DNA of 19,165 nt from Eubacteriales Family XIII. Incertae Sedis bacterium (lineage in GTDB: Bacteria > Bacillota > Clostridia > Peptostreptococcales > Anaerovoracaceae): positions 1 through 19,165 of the forward strand of contig JAIRPC010000023.1 of NCBI GenBank assembly GCA_031257215.1, in the 5' to 3' direction. A program made the translations under genes and the position numbers. Of the stretch, positions 1 to 7,072 are shown in pieces. The first letter of the stretch is position 1, and each line of letters begins with the position of its first letter. The notes below the pieces were generated by a model. The model was not told the DNA's origin. It ran no database searches and saw only the letters and a program-made list of their open reading frames with translations.

Positions 1-555
1 TCCCTCTCGGACATGGGCATACGCCCAGCCATCAGGACGATAGCCAACAGCGCGGGGCTGATTCGCTACCCGCAGGCGCACTATGAAGCGGTGCGCCCGG
101 GCATCTCGCTATACGGGCTGTACCCTGCCCCGAATATGGATGATGGGACGATAGAGCTTGACCCCGTTATGAGCGTCCGCGCGAATATTGTCTTGGTAAG
201 AAAAGTGCCATCAGGATTTCCCGTCAGCTATGGGCATACGTACTATACGGACAGGGAGAGCCTTATCGGGGTGCTGCCGCTCGGATACGGGGACGGGCTG
301 CCTCGCACGATATCGGGCAAGGGGCGCGTCATCGTGAACGGTCGATACGCGCCGCTAGTCGGAGCCATCTCAATGGATCAGACCATGGTGGATCTGACGG
401 ACATTCCCGGAGCAAAGGAATACGACGAAGCCGTCATCATGGGGACGGACGGCAGCCTGTCAATAACAGCGGACGATATCGCGGAGCTGGCGGGAACTAT
501 AAGCTACGAGGTAACCTGCCGCTTCGGGCAGAGGCTGCCAAAGGTCTACAAATAA
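1..555 (+). CDS. alr: Alanine racemase, C-terminal part (5' truncated by window edge)
   Basis: PLP enzyme that interconverts L- and D-alanine, giving D-Ala for peptidoglycan. The reading frame is open from base 1, so the visible 184 codons are the C-terminal half of a protein normally about 370 residues long; the Met at base 13 is internal. Seen in the sequence: the conserved stretch ANSAG...VRPGISLYG at the end of the barrel, then SYGHTYY, whose Tyr (bases 229-231) matches the catalytic base of the second subunit, the GYGDGLPR loop, and GAISMDQTMVD near the C-terminus, which in this family contributes to substrate binding. The end, CRFGQRLPKVYK, is typical. The gene converges on purD with only 5 nt between the two stop codons. 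The PLP lysine would lie upstream of the window and cannot be checked. Confidence 0.95.
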   Translation, partial: SLSDMGIRPAIRTIANSAGLIRYPQAHYEAVRPGISLYGLYPAPNMDDGTIELDPVMSVRANIVLVRKVPSGFPVSYGHTYYTDRESLIGVLPLGYGDGLPRTISGKGRVIVNGRYAPLVGAISMDQTMVDLTDIPGAKEYDEAVIMGTDGSLSITADDIAELAGTISYEVTCRFGQRLPKVYK

Positions 556-560
556 GCCTT

Positions 561-1823
561 TTACCCGTACACCACACCTATATCGCGGCGGTAGTATGCC
601 CCTTGGAAATCTATTTTCTCCACATTCGCGTAGGCCTTTGCCTTGGCTTCCTCGTGGGTCTTGCCTGTTGCCGTTACACCCAGCACCCTGCCGCCTGAGG
701 TCAGCACTTCTCCGTTTTCGCCGAATTTCGTGCCTGCGTGGAATACCACTATGCCCTCATCCACATCAGAAAGGCCGTTGATGATTTTTCCTTTTTCGTA
801 AGATTCAGGATAACCGCCCGATGCCATCACGACGCAGACAGCGCGTTCATCCGACCAAGCGATTTCCTGTTCCGCAAGCCTGTCCCGCGTTGCCGCCATG
901 AAGATGTCGAGCAGGTCGGTGTCCAGCCTGCGCAGCACCGACTGCGCCTCTGGGTCGCCGAACCTGTTGTTGAACTCTATCACCTTCGGTCCTTCGTCCG
1001 TTATCATGAGGCCGATGAACAGCACGCCGCGAAAATCCAGGTCGTCCTTTTTGAAGCCCTCGAATGTCGGCGTGAGTATGCGATCCTTTATCTGGGCTTC
1101 AAGCTCCGGCGTGAATACCAGGCTCGGTGAATACGTCCCCATGCCGCCTGTGTTCGGACCCTCGTCGCGGTCGCCTATGCGCTTGTAGTCCTGCGCCGAC
1201 TCCATCGGCACGATAGCGCTTCCGTCCACAAAGCAGAGGACAGAGGCTTCGACGCCTTTCAGGCATTCCTCCACCACGACCGTATCGCCGGCGGAGCCGA
1301 ACACCTTGGCGCCCATCATCTCGTTTATCGCGGACTCCGCTTCGGCGGCATCCGCCGCCAGAACCACGCCCTTGCCCGCAGCAAGCCCGTCCGCTTTCAG
1401 CACCATGGGGTAGCCGAAAACGCCGATATCGGATTTCAGCGCGGATATATCCGTGTACTCGCGATATTTCGCGGTCGGTATGCCGTGCCGCGCGAGAAAC
1501 GCCTTCGTAAACGATTTGCTCGCTTCGAGCTGAGCGCATTTTTTGTTCGGGCCGAACACTGGTATGCCGAGCGCTTCAAGCTCGTCAGTCATGCCCTTGG
1601 CGAGCGGCACCTCTGGCCCGATAACCACTAGACCGGGGCGTTCCTCCCTCGCTAGCGCCTTGACGGACTCCACATCCTCCGCGTCGCCGCCCACGCACCT
1701 CGCGACCTCCGCTATGCCCGCGTTGCCAGGGACGCACACCAATTCTGGCACCTTAGGGCTTTGCGCGAGCTTCCAAGCGATAGCGTGCTCGCGCCCGCCG
1801 CCGCCAACTATCAATACTTTCAT
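561..1823 (-). CDS. purD: Phosphoribosylamine-glycine ligase (GAR synthetase)
   Basis: Second step of purine synthesis: ATP + glycine + phosphoribosylamine give GAR, in the cytosol. The protein is 420 residues, normal for the family. The N-terminal domain begins MKVLIVGGGGREHAIAWKL. The ATP-grasp core has PMVLKADGLAAGKGVVLA, GPNTGGMGTYSP and EFNNRFGDPEAQ, the metal- and ATP-binding segment (many homologues have EYNVRFGDPE). I start it at the ATG ending at 1823 rather than the upstream in-frame codon at 1847, because that ATG gives the canonical N-terminus. Two short purine-rich stretches (GGAG and CGGAG) precede it, the first overlapping the end of the upstream gene. It is the last gene of the operon, 10 nt after the orphan ORF. 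No terminator is visible after it before alr. Confidence 0.97.
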   Translation of the reverse strand: MKVLIVGGGGREHAIAWKLAQSPKVPELVCVPGNAGIAEVARCVGGDAEDVESVKALAREERPGLVVIGPEVPLAKGMTDELEALGIPVFGPNKKCAQLEASKSFTKAFLARHGIPTAKYREYTDISALKSDIGVFGYPMVLKADGLAAGKGVVLAADAAEAESAINEMMGAKVFGSAGDTVVVEECLKGVEASVLCFVDGSAIVPMESAQDYKRIGDRDEGPNTGGMGTYSPSLVFTPELEAQIKDRILTPTFEGFKKDDLDFRGVLFIGLMITDEGPKVIEFNNRFGDPEAQSVLRRLDTDLLDIFMAATRDRLAEQEIAWSDERAVCVVMASGGYPESYEKGKIINGLSDVDEGIVVFHAGTKFGENGEVLTSGGRVLGVTATGKTHEEAKAKAYANVEKIDFQGAYYRRDIGVVYG

Positions 1824-1833
1824 AGCCGCTCCG

Positions 1834-2319
1834 TTACTCCGCAGCACCGCCAGTCGCCGCCTTGTCCGCAGGCTCTTCCTCGCTGGTATCGCCTATGATA
1901 TTGCCGTCCGCGTCCAGCACGATGCCCTTGTATTCCTCTCCTGCCTCGTTCAGGTACCCGCCTGTTTCCTCGTCATAGGTCAGCGCGTTGCCCTCTTCGT
2001 CGTAGGCCTCATCAAAATCATCGCCCCAGGTGATTTCATTCTTTTTTGCATCGTAGGTTTTGCCATCATACTCCTCGCCGTCCCTCGTCAGAAAGACGCC
2101 TCGCAGATCGCTGTACGTCAGTGGTTTTCCCGCTTCGTCATAAACAGCGTTCGCCGCAGCGGTGGCGGTATATTCTTCCGCAGCCGATGACAGCTTTCCC
2201 AAAGTAGATGTCAGCTGCGTTGTGAGATACGCTGCAAGCCCCGCCGTCACAGCCGTCGTGATGATCAGCACGATGAGCAACACCTTGATTGTTTTCAGTT
2301 CGTTTTTCTTTTCGTCCAT
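1834..2319 (-). CDS. Small single-pass membrane protein with acidic outer domain, function unknown
   Basis: I do not recognise a family. The 161-residue product has a short charged N-terminus (MDEKKNELKTIK), one hydrophobic helix at about residues 12-31, then about 125 strongly acidic residues. The lysines before the helix predict N-in/C-out, so the acidic part would be extracytoplasmic. That part holds degenerate repeats rich in Tyr, Asp, Glu and Gly: EEYDGKTYDAKKNEI (82-96), AYDEEGNALTYDEETGGY (105-122) and EEYKGIVLDADGNII (128-142). The tail is Ala/Gly/Glu rich. The start is well supported: GGAGG lies 7 nt upstream of the ATG. It sits inside the purine operon, 50 nt after purH and 10 nt before purD, so it is probably co-transcribed. 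Nothing in the sequence ties it to purine chemistry; a surface anchor or calcium-binding role is only speculation. Confidence 0.8.
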   Translation of the reverse strand: MDEKKNELKTIKVLLIVLIITTAVTAGLAAYLTTQLTSTLGKLSSAAEEYTATAAANAVYDEAGKPLTYSDLRGVFLTRDGEEYDGKTYDAKKNEITWGDDFDEAYDEEGNALTYDEETGGYLNEAGEEYKGIVLDADGNIIGDTSEEEPADKAATGGAAE

Positions 2320-2336
2320 TGTCGTTCCTCCGTTAC

Positions 2337-2364
2337 ATTATGATTGTTAATAAATAACTGTTAA
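2337..2364 (-). promoter_or_regulatory. Possible weak internal promoter before the orphan ORF
   Basis: On the minus strand TTAACA (2364-2359) and CATAAT (2342-2337) are separated by 16 bp, each one mismatch from sigma-A consensus. The predicted start of transcription would fall almost on the Shine-Dalgarno at 2331-2327, which is unusually close, so this may be chance in an AT-rich gap. Confidence 0.3.
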
Positions 2365-2369
2365 TATGA

Positions 2370-3947
2370 TCAGTGCTTGAAATGCCGTTCGCCGGTAAAC
2401 ACCATCGCCATGCCTCTCTCGTCAGCGGTCTTGATCGAGTCCTCGTCCCTTATCGAGCCGCCGGGCTGGATGATCGCCGCCACGCCCGCGTCGGCCGCCG
2501 CGATAACGCAGTCGTCGAACGGGAAGAACGCATCCGACGCGAGAACCGAGCCGCTCAGCTCCCTGCCTGCAGAGCCTGTGCCGGTTTCCGAGCCGGCGCC
2601 CCTGACCGCTATTCCCACGGAGCTTATCCTGTTCGTCTGCCCAGGGCCTATGCCGAGCGTCATGCCGCCCTTGGCTATCACTATCGCGTTGGACTTGACG
2701 TGCTTGACCACCTTCATGGCGAACTCCATGTCGGACAGTTGCTCCGCCGTCGGCTGCTTGGCGGTCACGGTTTTCAGCACGGATTTTTCGTAGAGCGTAG
2801 CGTCCGCGCCCTGCACGAGAAGCCCGCCGTCCACCTTCTTGATGTCGAGCTCGCCCGCGGGCGGGCGCTTTGCGATATCGGGCAGTTCGAGCAGCCGCAG
2901 GTTTTCTTTCTGGCGCAGCACGCCGAGCGCCCCCTCGGTGAAGCCTGGCGCGATAACTATCTCCGCGAACACCTTGTTGACCTCTATCATCTCGCGGGCG
3001 GTGTCCTCGTCAAACTCGCGGTTGGCGGCTATGATGCCGCCGAATATGGATACGGGGTCGGCGGCGTATGCCTTGCGGTACGCGCCGAGGATATCACCCG
3101 CGCTGCCGACGCCGCAGGGGTTCGCGTGCTTGACCGCGACGACCGTCGGCTCGTCAAATTCGCGCAGACAGGCAATCGCGCCGTTCGTGTCGTTGATGTT
3201 ATTGAACGAAAGCTCCTTGCCGTTCAGCTGCTTCGCGTTCACGAGCGCGCCGCTGTGCGGTTTCACTTCTTTATAATATGAAGCCTGCTGCTGCGGGTTT
3301 TCGCCGTAGCGCAGAGTCTGGATTTTTTCGTAGGTGAAAGTCGGATTGTCGGGCAGAGGCAGCCCCTTTTCGCCGCGCAGGTACTCCGCTATCATCGCGT
3401 CGTACGCCGCCGTGTGTTCGAACACTTTCAGCGCGAGGCCGTACTTCATATCGTAGCCTATTTCGCTGCCGCCTTTCAGCGCGTCCAGCACCCTGCCGTA
3501 GTCGGATGGGTCGCATATGACCGCCACGTCCCTGTGGTTCTTCGCCGCCGAGCGCAGCATGGTCGGCCCGCCTATGTCGATATTCTCTATTGCCACGGGC
3601 AGGGTCACGTCCGGCTTCATGATGGTCGCCTTGAACGGGTAGAGATTGATCGCCACTATGTCTATCGTTTCGATGCCGAGCTCGCCTATCTGCGCCATAT
3701 GCTCAGGCTTGTCGCGCATGGCGAGTATGCCGCCGTGAACCGCCGGGTGCAGGGTCTTGACGCGCCCGTCCAGACATTCGGGGAACCCCGTGACCTCCGA
3801 TATCCCCGTGACAGGTATGCCCGCATCTTCTATCGCCTTGTGGGTCCCGCCCGTCGAGATGATCTCCCACCCCAGGCTTGTCAGCCCTCGCGCGAAATCT
3901 ATCAGACCGCTCTTGTCGGATACGCTGATAAGTGCCCTCTTCGCCAT
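2370..3947 (-). CDS. purH: Bifunctional AICAR formyltransferase / IMP cyclohydrolase
   Basis: Catalyses the last two steps to IMP: formyl transfer from 10-formyl-THF to AICAR, then ring closure. The product is 525 residues, the usual size. The N-terminal MGS-like cyclohydrolase domain (about 1-190) shows SVSDKSGLIDFARGL, STGGTHKAIEDAGI and DGRVKTLHPAVHGGILA. The transformylase domain shows LRYGENPQQQASYY, FNNINDTNGA, the catalytic-type motif VKHANPCGVG, VKSNAIVIAK, LASDAFFPFDD and the C-terminal GGSIRDEDSI...MVFTGERHFKH. I chose the ATG at 3947 (MAKRALISVSDKSG), preceded by AAAGGA at a good distance; the longer frame to 3992 adds a non-conserved tail. A Gly/Ser/Thr-rich insertion of about ten residues (roughly 445-460) precedes LASDAFFPF. 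Gap to purN is 22 nt. Confidence 0.98.
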   Translation of the reverse strand: MAKRALISVSDKSGLIDFARGLTSLGWEIISTGGTHKAIEDAGIPVTGISEVTGFPECLDGRVKTLHPAVHGGILAMRDKPEHMAQIGELGIETIDIVAINLYPFKATIMKPDVTLPVAIENIDIGGPTMLRSAAKNHRDVAVICDPSDYGRVLDALKGGSEIGYDMKYGLALKVFEHTAAYDAMIAEYLRGEKGLPLPDNPTFTYEKIQTLRYGENPQQQASYYKEVKPHSGALVNAKQLNGKELSFNNINDTNGAIACLREFDEPTVVAVKHANPCGVGSAGDILGAYRKAYAADPVSIFGGIIAANREFDEDTAREMIEVNKVFAEIVIAPGFTEGALGVLRQKENLRLLELPDIAKRPPAGELDIKKVDGGLLVQGADATLYEKSVLKTVTAKQPTAEQLSDMEFAMKVVKHVKSNAIVIAKGGMTLGIGPGQTNRISSVGIAVRGAGSETGTGSAGRELSGSVLASDAFFPFDDCVIAAADAGVAAIIQPGGSIRDEDSIKTADERGMAMVFTGERHFKH

Positions 3948-3969
3948 CGTTTTTCCTTTCTCTTTCTTC

Positions 3970-4557
3970 CTATAATCTGTGCAGAACTTCAACTATTGCC
4001 TTAACAATTATATCATGCTCTGTTTCAAGCACGCGAGCCGCCAGCGTGTCGGCCGTGTCTCCCAGCTCCACCGGCACGCGCTCTTGGATGATTATCTCGC
4101 CCGTGTCAACGCCCTCGTCAACATAGTGGACCGTCGCGCCGCTCTCGCTGTCGCCCGCCGCCAAGACCGCCTCATGCACATGATGCCCGAAATACCCCAT
4201 GCCGCAGTGCTTCGGGATGAGCGAGGGGTGAATGTTGATAATCCTGCCCGAGTAACATGAAATGACTCCGGGAGGAATAACCTGCATATAACCTGCGAGC
4301 ACCACCATGTCCGCGCCAGCGCGGGAGAGCAGTTCGAGTATTCTCTCCGTGCGCGCGGCCGCGTCCGGGAGCTCGGCCTTGCTGACAACGGCGGTGGGTA
4401 TGCCCGCGCCCTCCGCGCGTGTGAGCGCGTACGCTCCCGCCTTGCTCGAAATGACCAGGGCGATGCGCGCGCCAACTATGCGGCCGTCCGCAATGCCGTC
4501 CATAATGGCCTGCAAATTGCTGCCGCCGCCCGAAACGAGGACGGCTATATTCTTCAT
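3970..4557 (-). CDS. purN: Phosphoribosylglycinamide formyltransferase (folate-dependent)
   Basis: Transfers a formyl group from 10-formyl-THF to GAR, giving FGAR. With the start at 4557 the protein has 195 residues, typical of PurN. Visible are the phosphate-binding N-terminus MKNIAVLVSGGGSNLQAI, the catalytic region INIHPSLIPKHCGMGYFGHHVHEAV with Asn108 and His110, and VDEGVDTGEII with Asp151, the expected Asn-His-Asp triad. AGGA lies about 6 nt before this ATG. The frame is open further upstream to a TTG at 4635 that overlaps the purM stop, but those 26 codons (including a run of five Asn) are not conserved and lack a clear ribosome binding site, so I reject that start. Gap to purM is 74 nt and AT rich in its middle. 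Confidence 0.96.
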   Translation of the reverse strand: MKNIAVLVSGGGSNLQAIMDGIADGRIVGARIALVISSKAGAYALTRAEGAGIPTAVVSKAELPDAAARTERILELLSRAGADMVVLAGYMQVIPPGVISCYSGRIINIHPSLIPKHCGMGYFGHHVHEAVLAAGDSESGATVHYVDEGVDTGEIIIQERVPVELGDTADTLAARVLETEHDIIVKAIVEVLHRL

Positions 4558-4578
4558 CGCGTCCTGCGCGGCAGCGGT

Positions 4579-4593
4579 GTTGTTATTGTTATT
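4579..4593. repeat. Short GTT/ATT triplet repeat in the purM-purN gap
   Basis: Five triplets in a row read GTT GTT ATT GTT ATT on the + strand. It lies between the purM stop and the purN ATG, and would encode poly-Asn if the upstream TTG start of purN were used. It shares a TTGTTA core with the other AT-rich gaps of this operon. Confidence 0.7.
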
Positions 4594-4631
4594 GGATGAT
4601 TTTTCCAGCACAGTCAGATACCTTTTAGAGT

Positions 4632-5732
4632 TCAAAGCGGAAGCAACTCAACAGCGGCAGTCACAAGGTTTCCCAGCTTGTCGGTCTTGGCCTTCGCGGG
4701 GTTCAGCTTGACGCCCTCGCCCTTGACCACCTTGCCTATGACCGCCGCGCCGTTCTCGCCCGCCGCTTCGAGGGCGTTCAAAACCGCCGCGCGGTCGCGC
4801 TCCGCGACAACGAATATCAGCCCTATGCCCATGTTCAGCGTAGAGTAGATATCCTCGCTGCCCATGCCGCCGAGCGACTGTATGATATTGAATATCGGCG
4901 GCACCTCCCAGGTGCCGAGGTTTATCTGTACGCCCAGACCCTCCGGCAGCACGCGCGGTATGTTTTCGTAGAAGCCGCCGCCCGTGATATGCACTATGGC
5001 GTGTGGGCTTGCGGCAGGCAGCACCGACATAACTTCCTTTGTATATATGCGCGTCGGCGTGAGCAGGGCCTCGCCGAGCGGGCCGTCAAGCCCGTCCACT
5101 GTGTCATGCACACCTATCCCGAGGTTTTCAAAGAACAGCTTGCGCACGAGCGAATAGCCGTTGGAGTGGATGCCGCTGGACGGCACGCCTATCAGAAGAT
5201 CGCCCTCAGCGACGCGCGAGCCGTCGATAACGGAGTCCCTATCGACTATGCCGACGCAGAACCCCGCCATGTCGTAATCGTCCTCCGCGTAGAACCCGGG
5301 CATCTCGGCCGTCTCGCCGCCGACGAGGGCGCAGCCCGCGAGCTCGCAGCCGTCCGCGACGCCCTTGACCAGCTCCGCCACTTTTTCCGCGCTCACATGG
5401 CCCGTCGCGATATAGTCGAGGAAGAACAGCGGCCTTGCGCCCTGGCACAGCACGTCGTTGACGCACATCGCGACCAGATCCTGCCCCACCGTATCGTGCC
5501 TGTCCATGAGGATGGCGATTTTCAGCTTCGTGCCTACGCCGTCCGTCCCCGCGACGAGCACGGGTGTTTTCATGCCCGAAAGGTCGGGCTGAAAAAGGCT
5601 GCCGAACGAGCCAAGCCCCGTCAGCACCTCGGGGCCGAAGGTTTTTTTTACGTGGTCCTTCATCAAAGAGACAGCGCGCTGGCCCTCAATGGTATCGACA
5701 CCCGCATCTTTATATGTAATCTTAGTTGGCAT
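4632..5732 (-). CDS. purM: Phosphoribosylformylglycinamidine cyclo-ligase (AIR synthetase)
   Basis: Closes FGAM to AIR using ATP. The protein has 366 residues, slightly longer than many homologues. Seen motifs: ITYKDAGVDTIEGQRAV at the N-terminus, LVAGTDGVGTKLKIA, MCVNDVLCQGARPLFFLDYIATG (ATP/metal region), VGGETAEMPGFY, GVPSSGIHSNGYSLVRKL, HITGGGFYENIPRVLP and STLNMGIGLIFVV. The start at 5732 is fixed because the preceding in-frame codon is TAA. The strong Shine-Dalgarno GGAAGGAG is 26 nt away, but a hairpin lies between it and the ATG (see the separate entry). A 72-nt AT-rich gap separates it from purC, which is where purF often sits in clostridial purine operons. Confidence 0.97.
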   Translation of the reverse strand: MPTKITYKDAGVDTIEGQRAVSLMKDHVKKTFGPEVLTGLGSFGSLFQPDLSGMKTPVLVAGTDGVGTKLKIAILMDRHDTVGQDLVAMCVNDVLCQGARPLFFLDYIATGHVSAEKVAELVKGVADGCELAGCALVGGETAEMPGFYAEDDYDMAGFCVGIVDRDSVIDGSRVAEGDLLIGVPSSGIHSNGYSLVRKLFFENLGIGVHDTVDGLDGPLGEALLTPTRIYTKEVMSVLPAASPHAIVHITGGGFYENIPRVLPEGLGVQINLGTWEVPPIFNIIQSLGGMGSEDIYSTLNMGIGLIFVVAERDRAAVLNALEAAGENGAAVIGKVVKGEGVKLNPAKAKTDKLGNLVTAAVELLPL

Positions 5733-5766
5733 TTATTTTGGCGAAAATCCTTCGCCGTCTCCTTCC
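5733..5766 (-). promoter_or_regulatory. Structured ribosome binding region of purM (SD, hairpin, start)
   Basis: Reading toward purM on the minus strand: GGAAGGAG (5766-5759), AC, then the perfect inverted repeat GGCGAA-GGATT-TTCGCC (5756-5740), then AAAATAA and the ATG. Linear spacing of the Shine-Dalgarno from ATG is 26 nt; with the 17-nt hairpin looped out it becomes 9 nt. A second weaker AAGGA sits partly in the hairpin at 15 nt from the ATG. Confidence 0.6.
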
Positions 5767-5804
5767 GAATTGTTAATCTGTTATCCATTAATTATTTTTA
5801 CTAA
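5767..5804. repeat. AT-rich island between purC and purM, related to the purH/orphan gap
   Basis: This stretch contains ATTGTTAAT (5769-5777) followed by CTGTTA (5778-5783). The same two words occur in the gap after purH, at 2343-2351 and 2358-2363, with a different spacing. The surrounding operon is GC rich, so the islands stand out. I see no open frame in it. Confidence 0.5.
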
Positions 5805-6512
5805 TTATTTTTTTACGCGGTTCAGTACTTCCTGGTATGTTTCCTCCACCTTGCCTAGGTCGCGGCGGAAGCGGTCCTTGTCCATCTTTTCGTTTGTTTC
5901 CACGTCCCAGAGCCTGCATGTGTCTGGCGACACCTCGTCGGCAAGGATGATCGTGCCGTCGGACAGCTTGCCGAACTCGATTTTGAAATCTATGAGCTTC
6001 AAGCCCTTATCCAGGAAGAACGCGCCCATCACCTCGTTCACCTTGTGCGCGTATTTCCTGACCGTCGCAAGCTCGGCCTCCGTGGCAAGCCCCAGCGCCA
6101 GCACGTGGTCGTCGTTCATGAGCGGATCGCCCAGGTCATCGCGCTTGTATGAAAATTCGAGTGCGGGGCGCGCAAGCGGCGTACCCTCGTCAACACCGTA
6201 GCGCGACGAAAAATGGCCCGCCGCCACATTGCGGATGATCACTTCGAGCGGAAATATCGTAACCGCCTTTACGAGCGTTTCGCGGTCGCTCAGCTGTTTC
6301 ACGAAATGCGTCGGGACGCCGGCCTCCTCGATCAGCGCGAATATGATATTGGACATGGTGTTGTTCACGATGCCCTTGTCGGCGATAGTGCCCTTCTTCT
6401 GCCCGTCGAAAGCCGTCGCGTCGTCCTTGTACGAAACGATATACAGCTCCGGGTCGTCCGTCGTATAGACCTTCTTCGCCTTGCCCTCGTATAGCTCTTT
6501 AACTTTTTCCAT
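5805..6512 (-). CDS. purC: SAICAR synthetase
   Basis: Joins CAIR and aspartate with ATP to give SAICAR. The product has 235 residues, the usual bacterial size. Motifs visible: KELYEGKAKKVY at the N-terminus, SYKDDATAFDGQKKG, the highly conserved FPLEVIIRNVAAGHFSSRYG, LIDFKIEFGKL and ILADEVSPDTCRLWD (substrate and metal binding). The start is the ATG at 6512, with AAGGAAGGAAG just upstream at suitable spacing; an in-frame GTG at 6521 lies too close to that site. It follows purE by 38 nt. Confidence 0.97.
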   Translation of the reverse strand: MEKVKELYEGKAKKVYTTDDPELYIVSYKDDATAFDGQKKGTIADKGIVNNTMSNIIFALIEEAGVPTHFVKQLSDRETLVKAVTIFPLEVIIRNVAAGHFSSRYGVDEGTPLARPALEFSYKRDDLGDPLMNDDHVLALGLATEAELATVRKYAHKVNEVMGAFFLDKGLKLIDFKIEFGKLSDGTIILADEVSPDTCRLWDVETNEKMDKDRFRRDLGKVEETYQEVLNRVKK

Positions 6513-6550
6513 TTCTAGCACTTCCTTCCTTGCCGCTTTTGCCTGTTACT

Positions 6551-7036
6551 CTATTTGCCCTTTTGGAACTCCGCGTCTGTGCGGATGATTTCACGCTCCA
6601 TGTTTTCCTTGTACGTCTTCATATCGCCGCGCAGCTCCGAATATTTCAGCGACAGTATCTGTATCGCCAGGAGCGCCGCGTTCTCCGCGCCGTCTATCGC
6701 CACCGTCGCAACGGGTATGCCTTTCGGCATCTGCACGATGGAGAGCAGCGAGTCAAGCCCGTCGAGGGTAGACGATTTGACGGGCAGCCCGATGACGGGC
6801 ATGGCCGTGTACGCGGCGAGCACGCCCGCGAGGTGCGCCGCCTTGCCCGCCGCCGCGATAATGACCTCTATGCCCGCGTCCTCCGCGCCGCTGGCGTATT
6901 CCTCCGCGACGGACGGCGTTCTGTGCGCCGAGATGATCCGCGTCTCGTAGTCCACCCCGAACCCGGAGAGTATCTTCTCCGCCCGCTCGACGATGGGGTA
7001 GTCGCTCTTGGAGCCCATGACTATTCCGACTTTCAT
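6551..7036 (-). CDS. purE: N5-CAIR mutase / AIR carboxylase catalytic subunit
   Basis: Produces CAIR, either from N5-CAIR (class I, needs PurK) or directly from AIR and CO2 (class II). The protein is 161 residues. Visible: VGIVMGSKSDYPIVERAEKI, the active-site signature ISAHRTP with its catalytic His, AAAGKAAHLAGVLAAYTAMPVIGLPV, and MPKGIPVATVAIDGAENAALLA. The ATG at 7036 has AGGAGG about 11 nt upstream; the longer frame to 7072 is not conserved. No purK is next to it, which leaves open whether this enzyme works without PurK. Gap to purL is 36 nt. Confidence 0.96.
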   Translation of the reverse strand: MKVGIVMGSKSDYPIVERAEKILSGFGVDYETRIISAHRTPSVAEEYASGAEDAGIEVIIAAAGKAAHLAGVLAAYTAMPVIGLPVKSSTLDGLDSLLSIVQMPKGIPVATVAIDGAENAALLAIQILSLKYSELRGDMKTYKENMEREIIRTDAEFQKGK

Positions 7037-7072
7037 TATTTCAATTCCTCCTGCGCTACTATTATATATCAA

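Noticed and set aside
4558..4635. Longer PurN starting at the TTG that overlaps the purM stop
   Set aside because: The added residues are low complexity with an Asn run, absent from the family, and the ATG at 4557 has its own AGGA.
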